Shown piece after piece: positions 1 through 9,173 of a DNA stretch of 64,000 nt. Origin of the DNA: JBGTFE01 sp036403235 (GTDB lineage: Bacteria; Acidobacteriota; Blastocatellia; Pyrinomonadales; Pyrinomonadaceae); assembly GCA_036403235.1 (NCBI GenBank), contig DASWRI010000062.1, positions 3,674-67,673 of the forward strand, given 5' to 3'. Position 1 is the stretch's first letter. Every line of letters begins with the position of its first letter. The notes beneath the pieces are model-generated. The model searched no databases and was not told the origin of the DNA. It saw only the letters and a list, made by a program, of their open reading frames with translations. Made by a program: the position numbers and the translations under genes.

Positions 1-36
1 TTTCTCCGAATTACAATTCGCAAAGTGTCAGTAAAT

Positions 37-778
37 GTTTCAATCCGCTTTAAACGCGAAACCTTCTCCAATTATATCAAGAGGGAATTGAACAATTTAG
101 CTGAGAGTTTCAATCCGCTTTAAACGCGAAACCTTCTCCAATATCAGTGGATGGCAAAATCCTTTGCGTGGATAAAAGTTTCAATCCGCTTTAAACGCGA
201 AACCTTCTCCAATGAAGACCCGGCTCTGCGAGGTCAAAACCAAATAGTTTCAATCCGCTTTAAACGCGAAACCTTCTCCAATTAAAAAAAAGCTGGCTTT
301 AGTTTTGCAAAACTAAAGTTTCAATCCGCTTTAAACGCGAAACCTTCTCCAATCGGGTGAATTACGACTTCTATTTACAGCAAGCAAAGTTTCAATCCGC
401 TTTAAACGCGAAACCTTCTCCAATTTTTAAATTAAGAGCTATAGGCTAATAAATAAGAGTTTCAATCCGCTTTAAACGCGAAACCTTCTCCAATACCGCG
501 ACTATTCAGGTGGAGGAAGTTCAACCAAAGTTTCAATCCGCTTTAAACGCGAAACCTTCTCCAATACGTATATTTTTCAGATATGGAAACCGGACTTTGT
601 GTTTCAATCCGCTTTAAACGCGAAACCTTCTCCAATGTTGAAAATTGACGCTCTTGCTGGTCAGTCTATCAGTTTCAATCCGCTTTAAACGCGAAACCTT
701 CTCCAATTTAGTCCTTTACTTATAGCAGAGACTTTTCTAAAAGTTTCAATCCGCTTTAAACGCGAAACCTTCTCCAAT
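37..778 (-). CRISPR. CRISPR array 1, 11 repeats and 10 spacers
   Basis: Eleven identical 36-bp repeats start at 37, 107, 178, 247, 318, 389, 459, 530, 601, 672 and 743. On the + strand each starts GTTTCAATCC and ends CTTCTCCAAT. The ten spacers are unique and 33-35 nt long. The crRNA strand is the minus strand: read that way, repeats end in ATTGAAAC, the usual 8-nt 5' handle of type I/III crRNAs. The conserved leader also lies at the right-hand end, so the newest spacer is the rightmost. The left edge is close to the window start, so more repeats could lie outside, although positions 1-36 look like part of a further spacer. The repeat differs from array 2 at two positions (GCGAAACC here, GCGATGCC there). 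Confidence 0.98.
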
Positions 779-1030
779 AGCTGCCCTTTTAACTGTTGAG
801 AACACACAATTTAAACCCTGCGTTTTCCCAACCTCAAAAATACTAACCGGCAGACAACTATTTTTTAGCATAAAAACACTGCTAAGTCCAATAAAATGAA
901 CGACTACGAACCCCGGACGATTTTTTGGGTTTTTGATAGTGCTTAACTTCAATATATTCCATAGTTTAAGGAAATTCCGTGTCATTTTGACCTGAAATCG
1001 CCGGAGGTTCGTGGAAATTTCATTGTAACT
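779..1030 (-). promoter_or_regulatory. CRISPR leader of array 1
   Basis: This AT-rich non-coding DNA follows the last repeat. Its first ~140 nt are clearly alignable with the DNA after array 2 (16371 onward): shared blocks include AACTGTTG, AAACCCTGCGTTTTCCCAAC, AACTATTTT, CTAAGTCCAATAAAAT and AACGACTACGAACC. A further shared block with GGTTCG lies near 1001-1011. The inverted pair CGAACCCCGG (907-916) and CCGGAGGTTCG (1001-1011) has a counterpart in leader 2. Position and conservation make this the leader carrying the minus-strand array promoter. An open frame over this stretch is not considered coding. Confidence 0.85.
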
Positions 1031-1109
1031 TGTTGCCGGTATATTACTTACATCATCAAAATATAAAAATACGCTAATAATGCCGGTTCGGATTTTTCTC
1101 ATTTCTTTT

Positions 1110-2042
1110 CTATTTTGTCGGCGGAAATCCTAATTCATCTGCCTTTTCCACCAGTTGAAAAGCCTCGTCGCCTTTTATCAATTTGATGTTAAATTCCTTG
1201 ATTCGTTCGTAATTTGTCCGGTTGATTTTCGCCTTGCCGTTGAAAATCCAGTATATTTTGCTGAAATACCCGCCGAAGCTTTTCTGCGCCTGCGAAAGCT
1301 TGTATAAATCGCTCAGAATGTCGTTTTCGACTCTTTCCAATTCCTCTTCGGTGGCGCTTCCCGATAAAACCGAATAACGATTTATATTCAGCCTTTTGCA
1401 TTCAAAAACCGACATTTTGTAATCTTTTATGCAAATTATATCGTATTCGGTAATCTGCAATTTATCGTCGTCGGGGCGAAGCCAGTTGACACTCGCCCAC
1501 ACGTCCCAATCGAGTTTTTTCAGTTGATTGAAAACTGTCCGTTCCTGCGGCGTGCGCGGCTCTTCAACCCTGATTTTATGCCCGTGCAGAGCGAAATACG
1601 TTTCGACGTCAATCGAATTTTGAAACGGAATTTCGGTGAAGCTCCAGTCTTTGGCGATTTTGAGAATGCAGTTTTTGCGCGTGTCAACGTAGTAAACCGC
1701 CAGATTTTTATCGCGGAAATATTCGTCCGCCGGCGATGACATCAGTTTCGTTCCGCCCGTTGCGTTTAAAGACCATTCATCATTCGGATTCGCCTCGACC
1801 ACTTCCCTGCATTTCCGGTAAATCTCCGCCGAATCAAAAGCGTCGGAAATCGGCACTTCTTCAATTTCAATCTGCGGAAACTTTTTCTGCACAACCCTTT
1901 TCAAATCATCCAAACGCTTCCGCATCCGCGCCTCCGACGGCGTAAAAATCGCGTGCAGCACATCCGGCTCGGTCGCCGCTTCATTCAACGGAATAAAATT
2001 CGGCAAAATCATATCGCTGATAAAACACGCCATTCTTTTCAT
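1110..2042 (-). CDS. can2: CARF-domain nuclease, Can2/Card1 type
   Basis: This is a predicted cyclic-tetra-adenylate-activated nuclease of a type III CRISPR system (310 aa). The N-terminal half is a CARF (Rossmann-like) domain with the ligand-binding signature NATGGTKLM near residues 93-101. The C-terminal half carries a PD-(D/E)XK nuclease core, with EYDIICIKDYKMSVFECKR giving the candidate metal ligands D201, E214 and K216. Known family members (DUF1887, Card1/Can2) cut nucleic acid once cA4 binds. The ATG at 2042 is chosen over an in-frame GTG at 2066 because it sits just after the upstream stop and begins the first CARF strand. It is the last gene of the cas10 operon and lies next to leader 1, which fits an effector driven by the Cas10 palm. 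Confidence 0.85.
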   Translation of the reverse strand: MKRMACFISDMILPNFIPLNEAATEPDVLHAIFTPSEARMRKRLDDLKRVVQKKFPQIEIEEVPISDAFDSAEIYRKCREVVEANPNDEWSLNATGGTKLMSSPADEYFRDKNLAVYYVDTRKNCILKIAKDWSFTEIPFQNSIDVETYFALHGHKIRVEEPRTPQERTVFNQLKKLDWDVWASVNWLRPDDDKLQITEYDIICIKDYKMSVFECKRLNINRYSVLSGSATEEELERVENDILSDLYKLSQAQKSFGGYFSKIYWIFNGKAKINRTNYERIKEFNIKLIKGDEAFQLVEKADELGFPPTK

Positions 2043-2046
2043 AGCC

Positions 2047-4653
2047 TTAGTCTTCTCTTCTTTCACCTGACTTATGCGGCATTATTGGTAAGCCGTCATC
2101 ATCAGTAATATCTTTTAAGGCATATCTTGATGAAATCATTTCTTCTCCAAACGGTTGAACTTTATCTTTGGAATTTTCGACAAACCATTCATAACTTAAA
2201 CCGTCTTGGTGAGGCGGCAACGGAATATTTTTTGGATTTATGTATTCAACTCTGTCTGTATGCCAACCGTTTCCGTGTTCATTTCGCCGCTTTATTTCTT
2301 CATAATGTCTTGCTCGCGGATAATGAATCGGCAAACTTGTGGAGAAACCTTTGCAAGCGGTTTTGAATGCTTCGAGAATTTCTTGATTAGCCGATTTCTC
2401 GAATTCTGCTTTACAATTTTCGGGCGTTTTCGATTGAGTTAGACTTGCGTCAAGCGAATTGTAAAATTCTTTCAAATGTTCGCCGCTTGTGATTTCACTT
2501 TTTTTCAAATTCAACTGCACACTTCCAAAACCCAAAGGCTTTCCGCCGCCAAAACGATGAAAATGTCTTTTGGGCAACTGTAAAAGCCAAACTAAAGCAC
2601 CGAGTTCGGCTTCAGAAAGATTTGCAAAATGAATATCAAACTCAAATTCAGTCCCGGGTTTTATCCAACCTTTAATTGAACGATTTTGGCTGTCGCGCTG
2701 TTGTTCGATTTGTCTCGAATTTTCATTCAAACCTTTTGGTCGCAGATATTCGCGGAATTTATTGCCGCTTGTTCCAACCGGATTTTGTGTGTAATCTTCA
2801 GAATTGTTTTGAAAGTTGGGGAGTGTTTTTTCAAACCAATAATCTTCCGGCAACCCTGTGTGATGCGGATAAACCTTGCGACCACGCAAACCTTTATCGT
2901 TCTTATAACCTGCTTTTTCATTGGTTAAATCAGAACTTCTTTCCTGTGCATTTCCTTTATTATCCTTGGCAACATAAAAACGTCCCTGCTGTGGTTTTGG
3001 CTGTCCGAGAATATTCAAAGGCAAATCGTCAAACTCTTGCATCGTATCGGTTTTATCAGTTTTGATTACGCCAATGCGAATTTGTCCGCGATAATTACCG
3101 TTTTTCTTTACGCCGTCCCCAACCCAACCGAATACTCTGTCGGCAGGCGAAAGTTGTGCAATATTTTTAGCAGGTTTCAACGTCGGATGAAGCAACGACT
3201 CGGGCGAAACTTCGTGCAAACGGCGCGAAATCATTACAGGATAAAGTTCTAAGATTTCAAATTTGCCGCCATTTTCTTGCACTTTTGCATAGCAAAGAGT
3301 TCCGGTTTCAAGTTTTGTTTCATTATTTCCGCCTTTAATCTGACGCGACCATTCCGGAACATCTTTAGGCAGTTTTTCTAATCCGCCTTTACCGTCGGAG
3401 TGTTCTTCTTGATAGTCTTCAATTAACCGCTTCCATTCTTTTTTAAGTTTTTCAAAGTCATTTACCACAGCCTTTATCGGATTTTGACTTTGCGGAACGA
3501 AGAAAATACGCTCATCGTGTTTATTTTTGATATTCTCACCTGTTCTACAGTAATAACCTTCAACCCATTTTCCGGGTTTGTTTAAGCTTGAAGCGTCCCG
3601 CCAAAATTTATTAGTTCCGGGTATTTGGCTTACTCTATTTTCACTTGGTGTATGGGGTGGCGGGGTTGCTGAATGTGGTTGGATTTCAACAACATTCCAA
3701 AAAGTAAATTTCCTTCGCTTTTCCCAAAGATTAATATAAGCCCAAACTTTTTGCTTGTGACTGACATTTAATTTAGCATTTGAATAATTTCCGTGCCATT
3801 TATATTTTCTCACCCAAGCCGCATACATCGGTTGTCCGTTTTGAGGTTTTCCACTAATTGTCGGTTGACCTGAAGTTCCTGTATATAGAAAAACTTTCTC
3901 GTCATCAATTCTGGCAGGAACAACAAATAAGCCCTCACCAACTTCTGCGCGAAACGCCAATCTTTCCGTTTGTTTCTTGCCAAAAACGCTCATTCTCGAA
4001 TTCGTAACGGCTTCGTAGGCAGAACGCAACATTCCTTTGACGGCGGTTGGATTGATGAAAGGTTTGCTATTTTCAATCCGAACAGGAAAAGATTTATGTT
4101 CTTTGATGTTTCTATCTTTATCATTTGTGTAAATCATTCTTGCGGTATCAAGCACAATAAGCGGCGTTTCAACTTTCATTTTCACGGTCAGTTTTCCGCT
4201 AAACTTATCCGAAAAATAACGGTCGTGTCCGCTTGGTTCACGGTCGCCCAATTCGTCTATTTTTCCGTCAATGTGATTTCGTGGAATTGCGGGAACAAAA
4301 TTATACGGATTATGAAATGCGCTTTTTAAGGATTGGACAAAATTATTTCTTGGCGGATTCTGAACATTTCTTTGATTTTGGTCGCCTTGTCTTTGATTTT
4401 GCAGATTAGAGTTTCTTTGGATTTGCGATTGGGGCGTAAAGGATTCACCGTCCATATAAACTTTGTTTGGACGACCATCCGAACCCGTATCTACTTTGAC
4501 CGATATTTTTTCTTCCTTGCTTTCCTTGATTTGAGGCGAAAGAATATCAGGCGACGGCACAAGATTTATTTTCCCGCCTTTCGCCGTCGTAAAGTCTAAG
4601 AATCTTTGCCCTTTTTTGTTAAATGAAATCGTTCCTTCCAAATTCTCAGCCAT
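2047..4653 (-). CDS. Cas7-like RAMP with large insertion (TIGR03986-type)
   Basis: This 868-aa RAMP-superfamily subunit resembles TIGR03986-family proteins and the Cas7-insertion subunit of type III-Dv complexes. Residues 1-60 look like a small beta-rich domain (EGTISFNKKGQRF), possibly an OB/cold-shock-like fold. Residues 72-110 are a Q/N/R-rich low-complexity linker. The RAMP core begins near 150 (SGKLTVKMKVETPLIV) and ends with a glycine-rich loop, HRFGGGKPLGFGSVQL, near 699-714. Several hundred residues in between form the insertion. The start has a GGAGG site 7 nt upstream and overlaps the csx19 stop as TAATG, which implies translational coupling. It likely contributes a backbone position in the crRNA-binding filament. 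Confidence 0.82.
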   Translation of the reverse strand: MAENLEGTISFNKKGQRFLDFTTAKGGKINLVPSPDILSPQIKESKEEKISVKVDTGSDGRPNKVYMDGESFTPQSQIQRNSNLQNQRQGDQNQRNVQNPPRNNFVQSLKSAFHNPYNFVPAIPRNHIDGKIDELGDREPSGHDRYFSDKFSGKLTVKMKVETPLIVLDTARMIYTNDKDRNIKEHKSFPVRIENSKPFINPTAVKGMLRSAYEAVTNSRMSVFGKKQTERLAFRAEVGEGLFVVPARIDDEKVFLYTGTSGQPTISGKPQNGQPMYAAWVRKYKWHGNYSNAKLNVSHKQKVWAYINLWEKRRKFTFWNVVEIQPHSATPPPHTPSENRVSQIPGTNKFWRDASSLNKPGKWVEGYYCRTGENIKNKHDERIFFVPQSQNPIKAVVNDFEKLKKEWKRLIEDYQEEHSDGKGGLEKLPKDVPEWSRQIKGGNNETKLETGTLCYAKVQENGGKFEILELYPVMISRRLHEVSPESLLHPTLKPAKNIAQLSPADRVFGWVGDGVKKNGNYRGQIRIGVIKTDKTDTMQEFDDLPLNILGQPKPQQGRFYVAKDNKGNAQERSSDLTNEKAGYKNDKGLRGRKVYPHHTGLPEDYWFEKTLPNFQNNSEDYTQNPVGTSGNKFREYLRPKGLNENSRQIEQQRDSQNRSIKGWIKPGTEFEFDIHFANLSEAELGALVWLLQLPKRHFHRFGGGKPLGFGSVQLNLKKSEITSGEHLKEFYNSLDASLTQSKTPENCKAEFEKSANQEILEAFKTACKGFSTSLPIHYPRARHYEEIKRRNEHGNGWHTDRVEYINPKNIPLPPHQDGLSYEWFVENSKDKVQPFGEEMISSRYALKDITDDDGLPIMPHKSGERRED

Positions 4654-5135
4654 TATTTCACCTCCGAAATTCCCGTCAATCTTTCTTCAAAAACCGCGAC
4701 GTTTCCGTCGGCAAATTCTTTGAGATATTCTTTTGCTTCAAAACAAGCTCGTGAAGTCGTTTTGATTGGAACATAGAATTTACCGATTCGCGCTTCGGCG
4801 AGTTCCGTCCATTCACCGTTTACGTTCGAGTCGTTTGACGGCGAAATTTCGCCCCAAAGCAGATATTTCTGGTCAATCGTGCCGACAAAACCGTCAACTT
4901 CTCTCAAACAGTCATCAGTTAAAGTTTCCGTTTCGCCGCTTGAAAGCCAACGAAGCTCTTTTTCGGCATTGAAAATTCTTGCCTCATAAACATCCGAAAC
5001 ATTTATTTTGCCCGATTCATCAACAAAATCCGTGCCGTCGAAAAGTGCCAGGTAACATTTTTTCGGCGCATACAAAATCGCGTAAGAATTCGCTTTGAAA
5101 CCGTTTACGACAGCGAAGAGTTTTATTTCAGACAT
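4653..5135 (-). CDS. csx19: Csx19-like type III-D subunit
   Basis: This 160-aa protein sits between two RAMP genes. Its sequence (YAILYAPKKCYLALFDG, then EARIFNAEKELRWLSSG) resembles the Csx19 family (TIGR03984), found only with type III-D loci, where Csx19 is a complex-associated accessory subunit. No catalytic motif is visible. The ATG at 5135 is chosen because GGAG lies 10 nt upstream; the GTG 9 nt earlier would be almost on top of that site. The start overlaps the end of the double-Cas7 gene and the stop overlaps the next start, so it is tightly embedded in the operon. Family assignment rests on pattern, length and context. Confidence 0.72.
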   Translation of the reverse strand: MSEIKLFAVVNGFKANSYAILYAPKKCYLALFDGTDFVDESGKINVSDVYEARIFNAEKELRWLSSGETETLTDDCLREVDGFVGTIDQKYLLWGEISPSNDSNVNGEWTELAEARIGKFYVPIKTTSRACFEAKEYLKEFADGNVAVFEERLTGISEVK

Positions 5136-6760
5136 ACGTCCCACGCTCCTTTTAATGATTCTTTAATTTCCGCGTCAATTTCTCGTACATCGCCATTTGG
5201 CAAAGTTATGTCCAAAGCTTTCGGCAAGCCGATTTTCGCTAAGTTTTTGCTTTCCAGCTTTATCCATTCGACTTTAATCTCGCCCATTCCGCGATTTGTC
5301 GCAAAGCCGAGCGGCAGACGGTTTTCGGCTAAATCGCGCAAGACTAATAAAAGCAGCATCAAACAGCATTTGCCGTTGTCGCCGGCGCGTCCGAAATCGA
5401 GCGACATTTTTATCGTCTGCCATTCGATATTGTGCGGAGCTAGAACCGAATACAACGCGCCTTCCGCCACGCCGCCCGTGAAACGGTCAATCGCCGTGTG
5501 ATACGAAACGGCAAATTTTTCCGTCTTTTCTCTAATCTCGACATCGGAAACATCCGGCTTTCCCGTATCGAGCTTTCTTAATGCCTGATGAAGCGTTACT
5601 TCCTCGACTTCGCGCTCATTTACTATACTTGTCACTCTTTCAAAATAAGATTTGTCATCGTAAAGCTTTCCCTGCTCTACTTCACGCCAGATTTCCGGAT
5701 CGAAACTTTCAACCGAATAACAATCGTCAATGCTCAATGCGCCGAGCCCGAGTTTTGATTTCGGCTGAGTCAGATTATCTTTTTCCTTCTTTCCGCCGAA
5801 AAGTTCGCTGACAATCGGAACTATTATTTGTTCATTAAAATTATCGGCGGTTACTATATCCGGCTTTAAAGTTCTAACAATTCTTTCGGCGTGTGAACGA
5901 AACGCGCCTTTAATTGAGCTTCCCGCCAAAACGAGCGAGAGTTTGCCGTCCGCCACGCCCGAAGTTACGGGCAGCATATCAACGCCGATGCCTTCGTAGC
6001 CGGCTTTATTCATCAGCGGCAAAGCCGGCTGCCATTTGATGGAAATTTCCAGTGTCGGTTTTGACGGATTTGGTTTCAATGCCGGCAAAGCGTCCTTCAA
6101 ATCTTGAATCGAGCAAGTGTTTTCGCCGCCGCTCAGGAAACTTAAAATATCGTCAAAGCTGTTCAAACTATGACTTTTAATTTCGCAAGTCGTAAGCTTT
6201 ATTTTTCCGAGCCCGCGGGTCTTTGAAGCGCCAAAACGAATCTCGCATTTTTGCAAAGCATCGAGTAAATGTCCGAAAATCGCTTTAATTTGCGGTGAAC
6301 TTTCCGAATCTTTAATTTCAACCGTCATTTCAAAGTTAAGTTGTGAACCTTTCGGCAAAATCGCGCGGTCAAACTTCGATTTATCGGCAGCAGTTCCGCA
6401 AAAACGGTCAATGCCAACGCCGTCGCGGATTTCGATTTGCAGATTAGGCGGTAAAGTTACAACTGCATCTTCAATCAAAACAAAACTCGCGTGACTTTTA
6501 TCTTGGCTTGTTCCGACTTTATTTTTATCAGTTTCTTGGAAACCGAAAATTTCTTTAATTAAATTTTCACCAAAATTCTTTTCGCACCACGCCCGCAAAA
6601 CGCCGGTCAGGCTCGTTCCCGGAACGTAAAGCTCGCCTTTGCCATTACGCGCGAGCGGCAAATCCGTATCAACGTCGACGCCGTAACCGCCGACGTGAAG
6701 CGGCGTTTCGGCTTGCAGAGTTCCGTAAATTCTCAAACGTGAGTTAATTTTCCTCGCCAT
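5123..6760 (-). CDS. Double Cas7 (Cas7-2x) RAMP fusion
   Basis: Two Csm3/Cas7-like RAMP domains lie in one 545-aa chain. From the ATG at 6760, domain 1 has the conserved loop VDTDLPLARN with a candidate RNA-cleaving Asp at residue 33, the stretch VPGTSLTGVLR, and the glycine loop RFGASKTRGLGKI near 175-187. Domain 2 has GVDMLPVTS with Asp near 261, LAGSSIKGAFRSH, and the loop LGFATNRGMGEI near 484-495. In Csm3/Cmr4 the Asp in the first loop cuts target RNA every 6 nt, so two cleavage sites are predicted here. GGAGG lies 8 nt before 6760, so the longer open frame from 6820 is unlikely. The gene overlaps the upstream gene by 17 nt. Confidence 0.85.
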   Translation of the reverse strand: MARKINSRLRIYGTLQAETPLHVGGYGVDVDTDLPLARNGKGELYVPGTSLTGVLRAWCEKNFGENLIKEIFGFQETDKNKVGTSQDKSHASFVLIEDAVVTLPPNLQIEIRDGVGIDRFCGTAADKSKFDRAILPKGSQLNFEMTVEIKDSESSPQIKAIFGHLLDALQKCEIRFGASKTRGLGKIKLTTCEIKSHSLNSFDDILSFLSGGENTCSIQDLKDALPALKPNPSKPTLEISIKWQPALPLMNKAGYEGIGVDMLPVTSGVADGKLSLVLAGSSIKGAFRSHAERIVRTLKPDIVTADNFNEQIIVPIVSELFGGKKEKDNLTQPKSKLGLGALSIDDCYSVESFDPEIWREVEQGKLYDDKSYFERVTSIVNEREVEEVTLHQALRKLDTGKPDVSDVEIREKTEKFAVSYHTAIDRFTGGVAEGALYSVLAPHNIEWQTIKMSLDFGRAGDNGKCCLMLLLLVLRDLAENRLPLGFATNRGMGEIKVEWIKLESKNLAKIGLPKALDITLPNGDVREIDAEIKESLKGAWDVCLK

Positions 6761-9161
6761 TATTTTCGTCCTCCTTTCCCGGTTTTTCTGTGTCGCGTTT
6801 ATGCGCGTGCTGGCAAGCATAGAAAAGCGATTTGACCGCTTCCGCCCAAAGTTTTTTCTGCAAATCTTCTTTTTTATGTGTCAGGGATTTCGGCGACTGC
6901 CAGACTTTTATGCCGTCAATTTCCGTTTCGCACAAAATCAACCAAATTTTGATGTCTTCATCAATCAATTTCCTAATCTTACCGATTCGTTCATTGCCCC
7001 ATTTTTCAAACCTGTTTTGTGTGTTTTTGAGATGCGTTAGCCAATCCGTAACAATTTTACTTGATTGCCGTTTTTCCTCGGAAGTATTACTTTGCAAACG
7101 CATAACTGCTGAGCGTAAACCGCCGATTTGCGACATCGGAGGAATAGATTTTTTAGAGTTTTCCTTTCTATCAATTTCAAAACCGAAAAATTCCTTGCGT
7201 AATTTTTCTTCAGCGGCGATTTTTGAAACGGCGATTTTCAATTCTTCGCGCCACGCGGTTTCTTCGATAATTTCAGCAAAGTCTTTGAGTGATTTGTCTT
7301 TTTTGAGTTCTTCGGCAAATTCCTTATCAATTTTCGCTTTCTTATTCTGTTTTTCTTCGTCGCTTAGATTTTTGCATTTATCAAAATCCAGTTTTTTAAT
7401 GTGTTTCCAATCGTTTATTTTTTCGGTCAAAACCGGCGGATTAAAAATGATTTGCCCGTAACCTTCGCCGCGTCTTTCGCCGATTCCTTCGGCTTCGATT
7501 TTGTCAAAGTCAATCGTTTTATCAGTCTTAAAACAAACAACCGAACCGGCTTGCATCAGCGTCAAAGTCGGACGCGGAAAGCCCCAACTTGTTTGCCAGG
7601 ATTCGATTCGCCGAACCTGAATCTGCTGAGACTTAATCGTTTCGCCTTTCAGTCCGAGCGCTTCGGCTAAATCTTCAGCCAGATTTGTTTGCCGCAAATT
7701 TTTGTTGCGAAGCATTGCGTCCGAAGCCAGATAAACGACAAGTTCATTATTCTTTGCAACCGATTTTGATTCAAATAATTTCGGCCTTTGAAACTCGATT
7801 TTTGCCGAACCGCCGTCTTTTTTCGATGTGCCGATGCGAACTCTGCCGTTTAGTTTTTGACAGTCAATTTCTAAACCTTTGTAACGGATTTCGCCTTTCA
7901 AAATCGTTCCCGCCTTGATTGCTTCACGCGAATAGATACCGATTACATCTGTTGTCGGCCGCTGAACTTTATCGTCGACCGCATTGTGCATCAAAATCGT
8001 CTGCGGCGTTGCGGCGTGTGAAACGGCATTTGAATTTAAGCCGGAAATAAAACCTTCGCGGATTGGTTTTGTTTGGTCTTTTTCTTTCAAAGACTCAAGC
8101 AGCCGATTATAAACTTCTTTCTTTTCCGCGTTTATTTTCTTCATCTTTTCCTGCGCGAAAACTTTCGGCACGGGAAAACTTCGATTGCCGTCAATGCAAA
8201 TCGTCGCGGGCGAAATTTGAAAATTATTTGCTTGAATCGCATTGAAAATTTCCTGTCCGAAATGTTTGACAAAGTGCGAGATGAGATAAGTTCCGGGAAC
8301 AAAATCGAGCGTTTCCGAAACGTTTCCGAGAACTGCTGTAACAATCGAAACGGGCGTTTCGAGCGTCAAAGTGTATTCGCAAGTTTGCCAACCTGAATCG
8401 TTTTGTTCGGATTTATCGCCGGTTGTTTGCTCATCAGGTTTTTCCGCTTTCTTCGGTGGTTTAATTTTTTCGTCTTTATTTGCGGCAATTTTGTCTTTGG
8501 CATTTTTTACCGATTGCTCTACATTTTCCGAATCAAAAACTTTAAAGAGGCATTTTCCCGCGCCGCGCCGACGCTTTCCGCCGATTCGTTCAACTAATTT
8601 CGCGCTCAAAATCAATAATGCCGACGCGATTTCTGTTTGTTCATCAGTAAAATAGCTCCAGTCAAGTTCGACTTCCGCGTCCAAAACCGTGCCGATTCTG
8701 CCCATTTCTTCAAACCGGAGCGCTTCGGTTTCCGACGTTCCCGAATCTGCATCAATCTTTACGCCGACTTTGACGAAAGTTAAGGCTTGTTTGAGTCGTC
8801 TGTCTTCGTCGATTCTTGCTCTCAAGTTCTCGGAAATTCGCGCCGGTTGAATTGAAAGAATCGAATTGCTGTATGTTTTTTCTCCATTTTTCAAACGCTT
8901 TGCCAACTCAGTTTTATCAATCAAATTCGGCTGAATGCCAAAAATTACTTCAACCCAGTTCGACCAATTGCCGCCCAAACCGTCGCACAGGCGTTCCAAA
9001 GCGTCGCGCCAGATGCCGACCAGACTTTTCGCCGGAACCTGCGGAAAACCGTCCGCGTCTTTGCTGATAAGCTCGTCCGTGCTTCCAGGAATGCCCGCCC
9101 CTGTCCCGATTTGCCAATCCGAAAGCATTTCTAATTTGATTTTGAATTTATTTTCTGACAT
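6744..9161 (-). CDS. Cas7-Cas5-Cas11-like fusion RAMP (Csx10-related)
   Basis: This 805-aa multidomain subunit has three parts. Residues 1-210 form a Cas7-like RAMP: GSTDELISKDADG with candidate catalytic D29, VPAKSLVGIWRDA at 42-54, and the glycine loop GGKRRRGAGKC at 194-204. Residues 215-260 are a charged linker. Residues 260-580 form a second RAMP, Cas5/Csx10-like, with VPGTYLISHF and the loop GIGERRGEGYGQI at 559-571. Residues 600-790 are helical and rich in Lys/Glu and Trp, consistent with a fused small subunit. No separate cas11/csm2/cmr5 gene exists in the operon. A GGAGG site 7 nt upstream supports the start. The layout matches Cas7-5-11 of type III-Dv. Confidence 0.8.
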   Translation of the reverse strand: MSENKFKIKLEMLSDWQIGTGAGIPGSTDELISKDADGFPQVPAKSLVGIWRDALERLCDGLGGNWSNWVEVIFGIQPNLIDKTELAKRLKNGEKTYSNSILSIQPARISENLRARIDEDRRLKQALTFVKVGVKIDADSGTSETEALRFEEMGRIGTVLDAEVELDWSYFTDEQTEIASALLILSAKLVERIGGKRRRGAGKCLFKVFDSENVEQSVKNAKDKIAANKDEKIKPPKKAEKPDEQTTGDKSEQNDSGWQTCEYTLTLETPVSIVTAVLGNVSETLDFVPGTYLISHFVKHFGQEIFNAIQANNFQISPATICIDGNRSFPVPKVFAQEKMKKINAEKKEVYNRLLESLKEKDQTKPIREGFISGLNSNAVSHAATPQTILMHNAVDDKVQRPTTDVIGIYSREAIKAGTILKGEIRYKGLEIDCQKLNGRVRIGTSKKDGGSAKIEFQRPKLFESKSVAKNNELVVYLASDAMLRNKNLRQTNLAEDLAEALGLKGETIKSQQIQVRRIESWQTSWGFPRPTLTLMQAGSVVCFKTDKTIDFDKIEAEGIGERRGEGYGQIIFNPPVLTEKINDWKHIKKLDFDKCKNLSDEEKQNKKAKIDKEFAEELKKDKSLKDFAEIIEETAWREELKIAVSKIAAEEKLRKEFFGFEIDRKENSKKSIPPMSQIGGLRSAVMRLQSNTSEEKRQSSKIVTDWLTHLKNTQNRFEKWGNERIGKIRKLIDEDIKIWLILCETEIDGIKVWQSPKSLTHKKEDLQKKLWAEAVKSLFYACQHAHKRDTEKPGKEDENNGEEN

Positions 9162-9173
9162 TCGTGAGCCTCC

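Noticed and set aside
746..1102. Open frame of 118 codons on the minus strand beside can2
   Set aside because: It runs through the conserved leader into the last repeat; the N-terminal part has no family resemblance, and DNA conservation with leader 2 is not codon-like.
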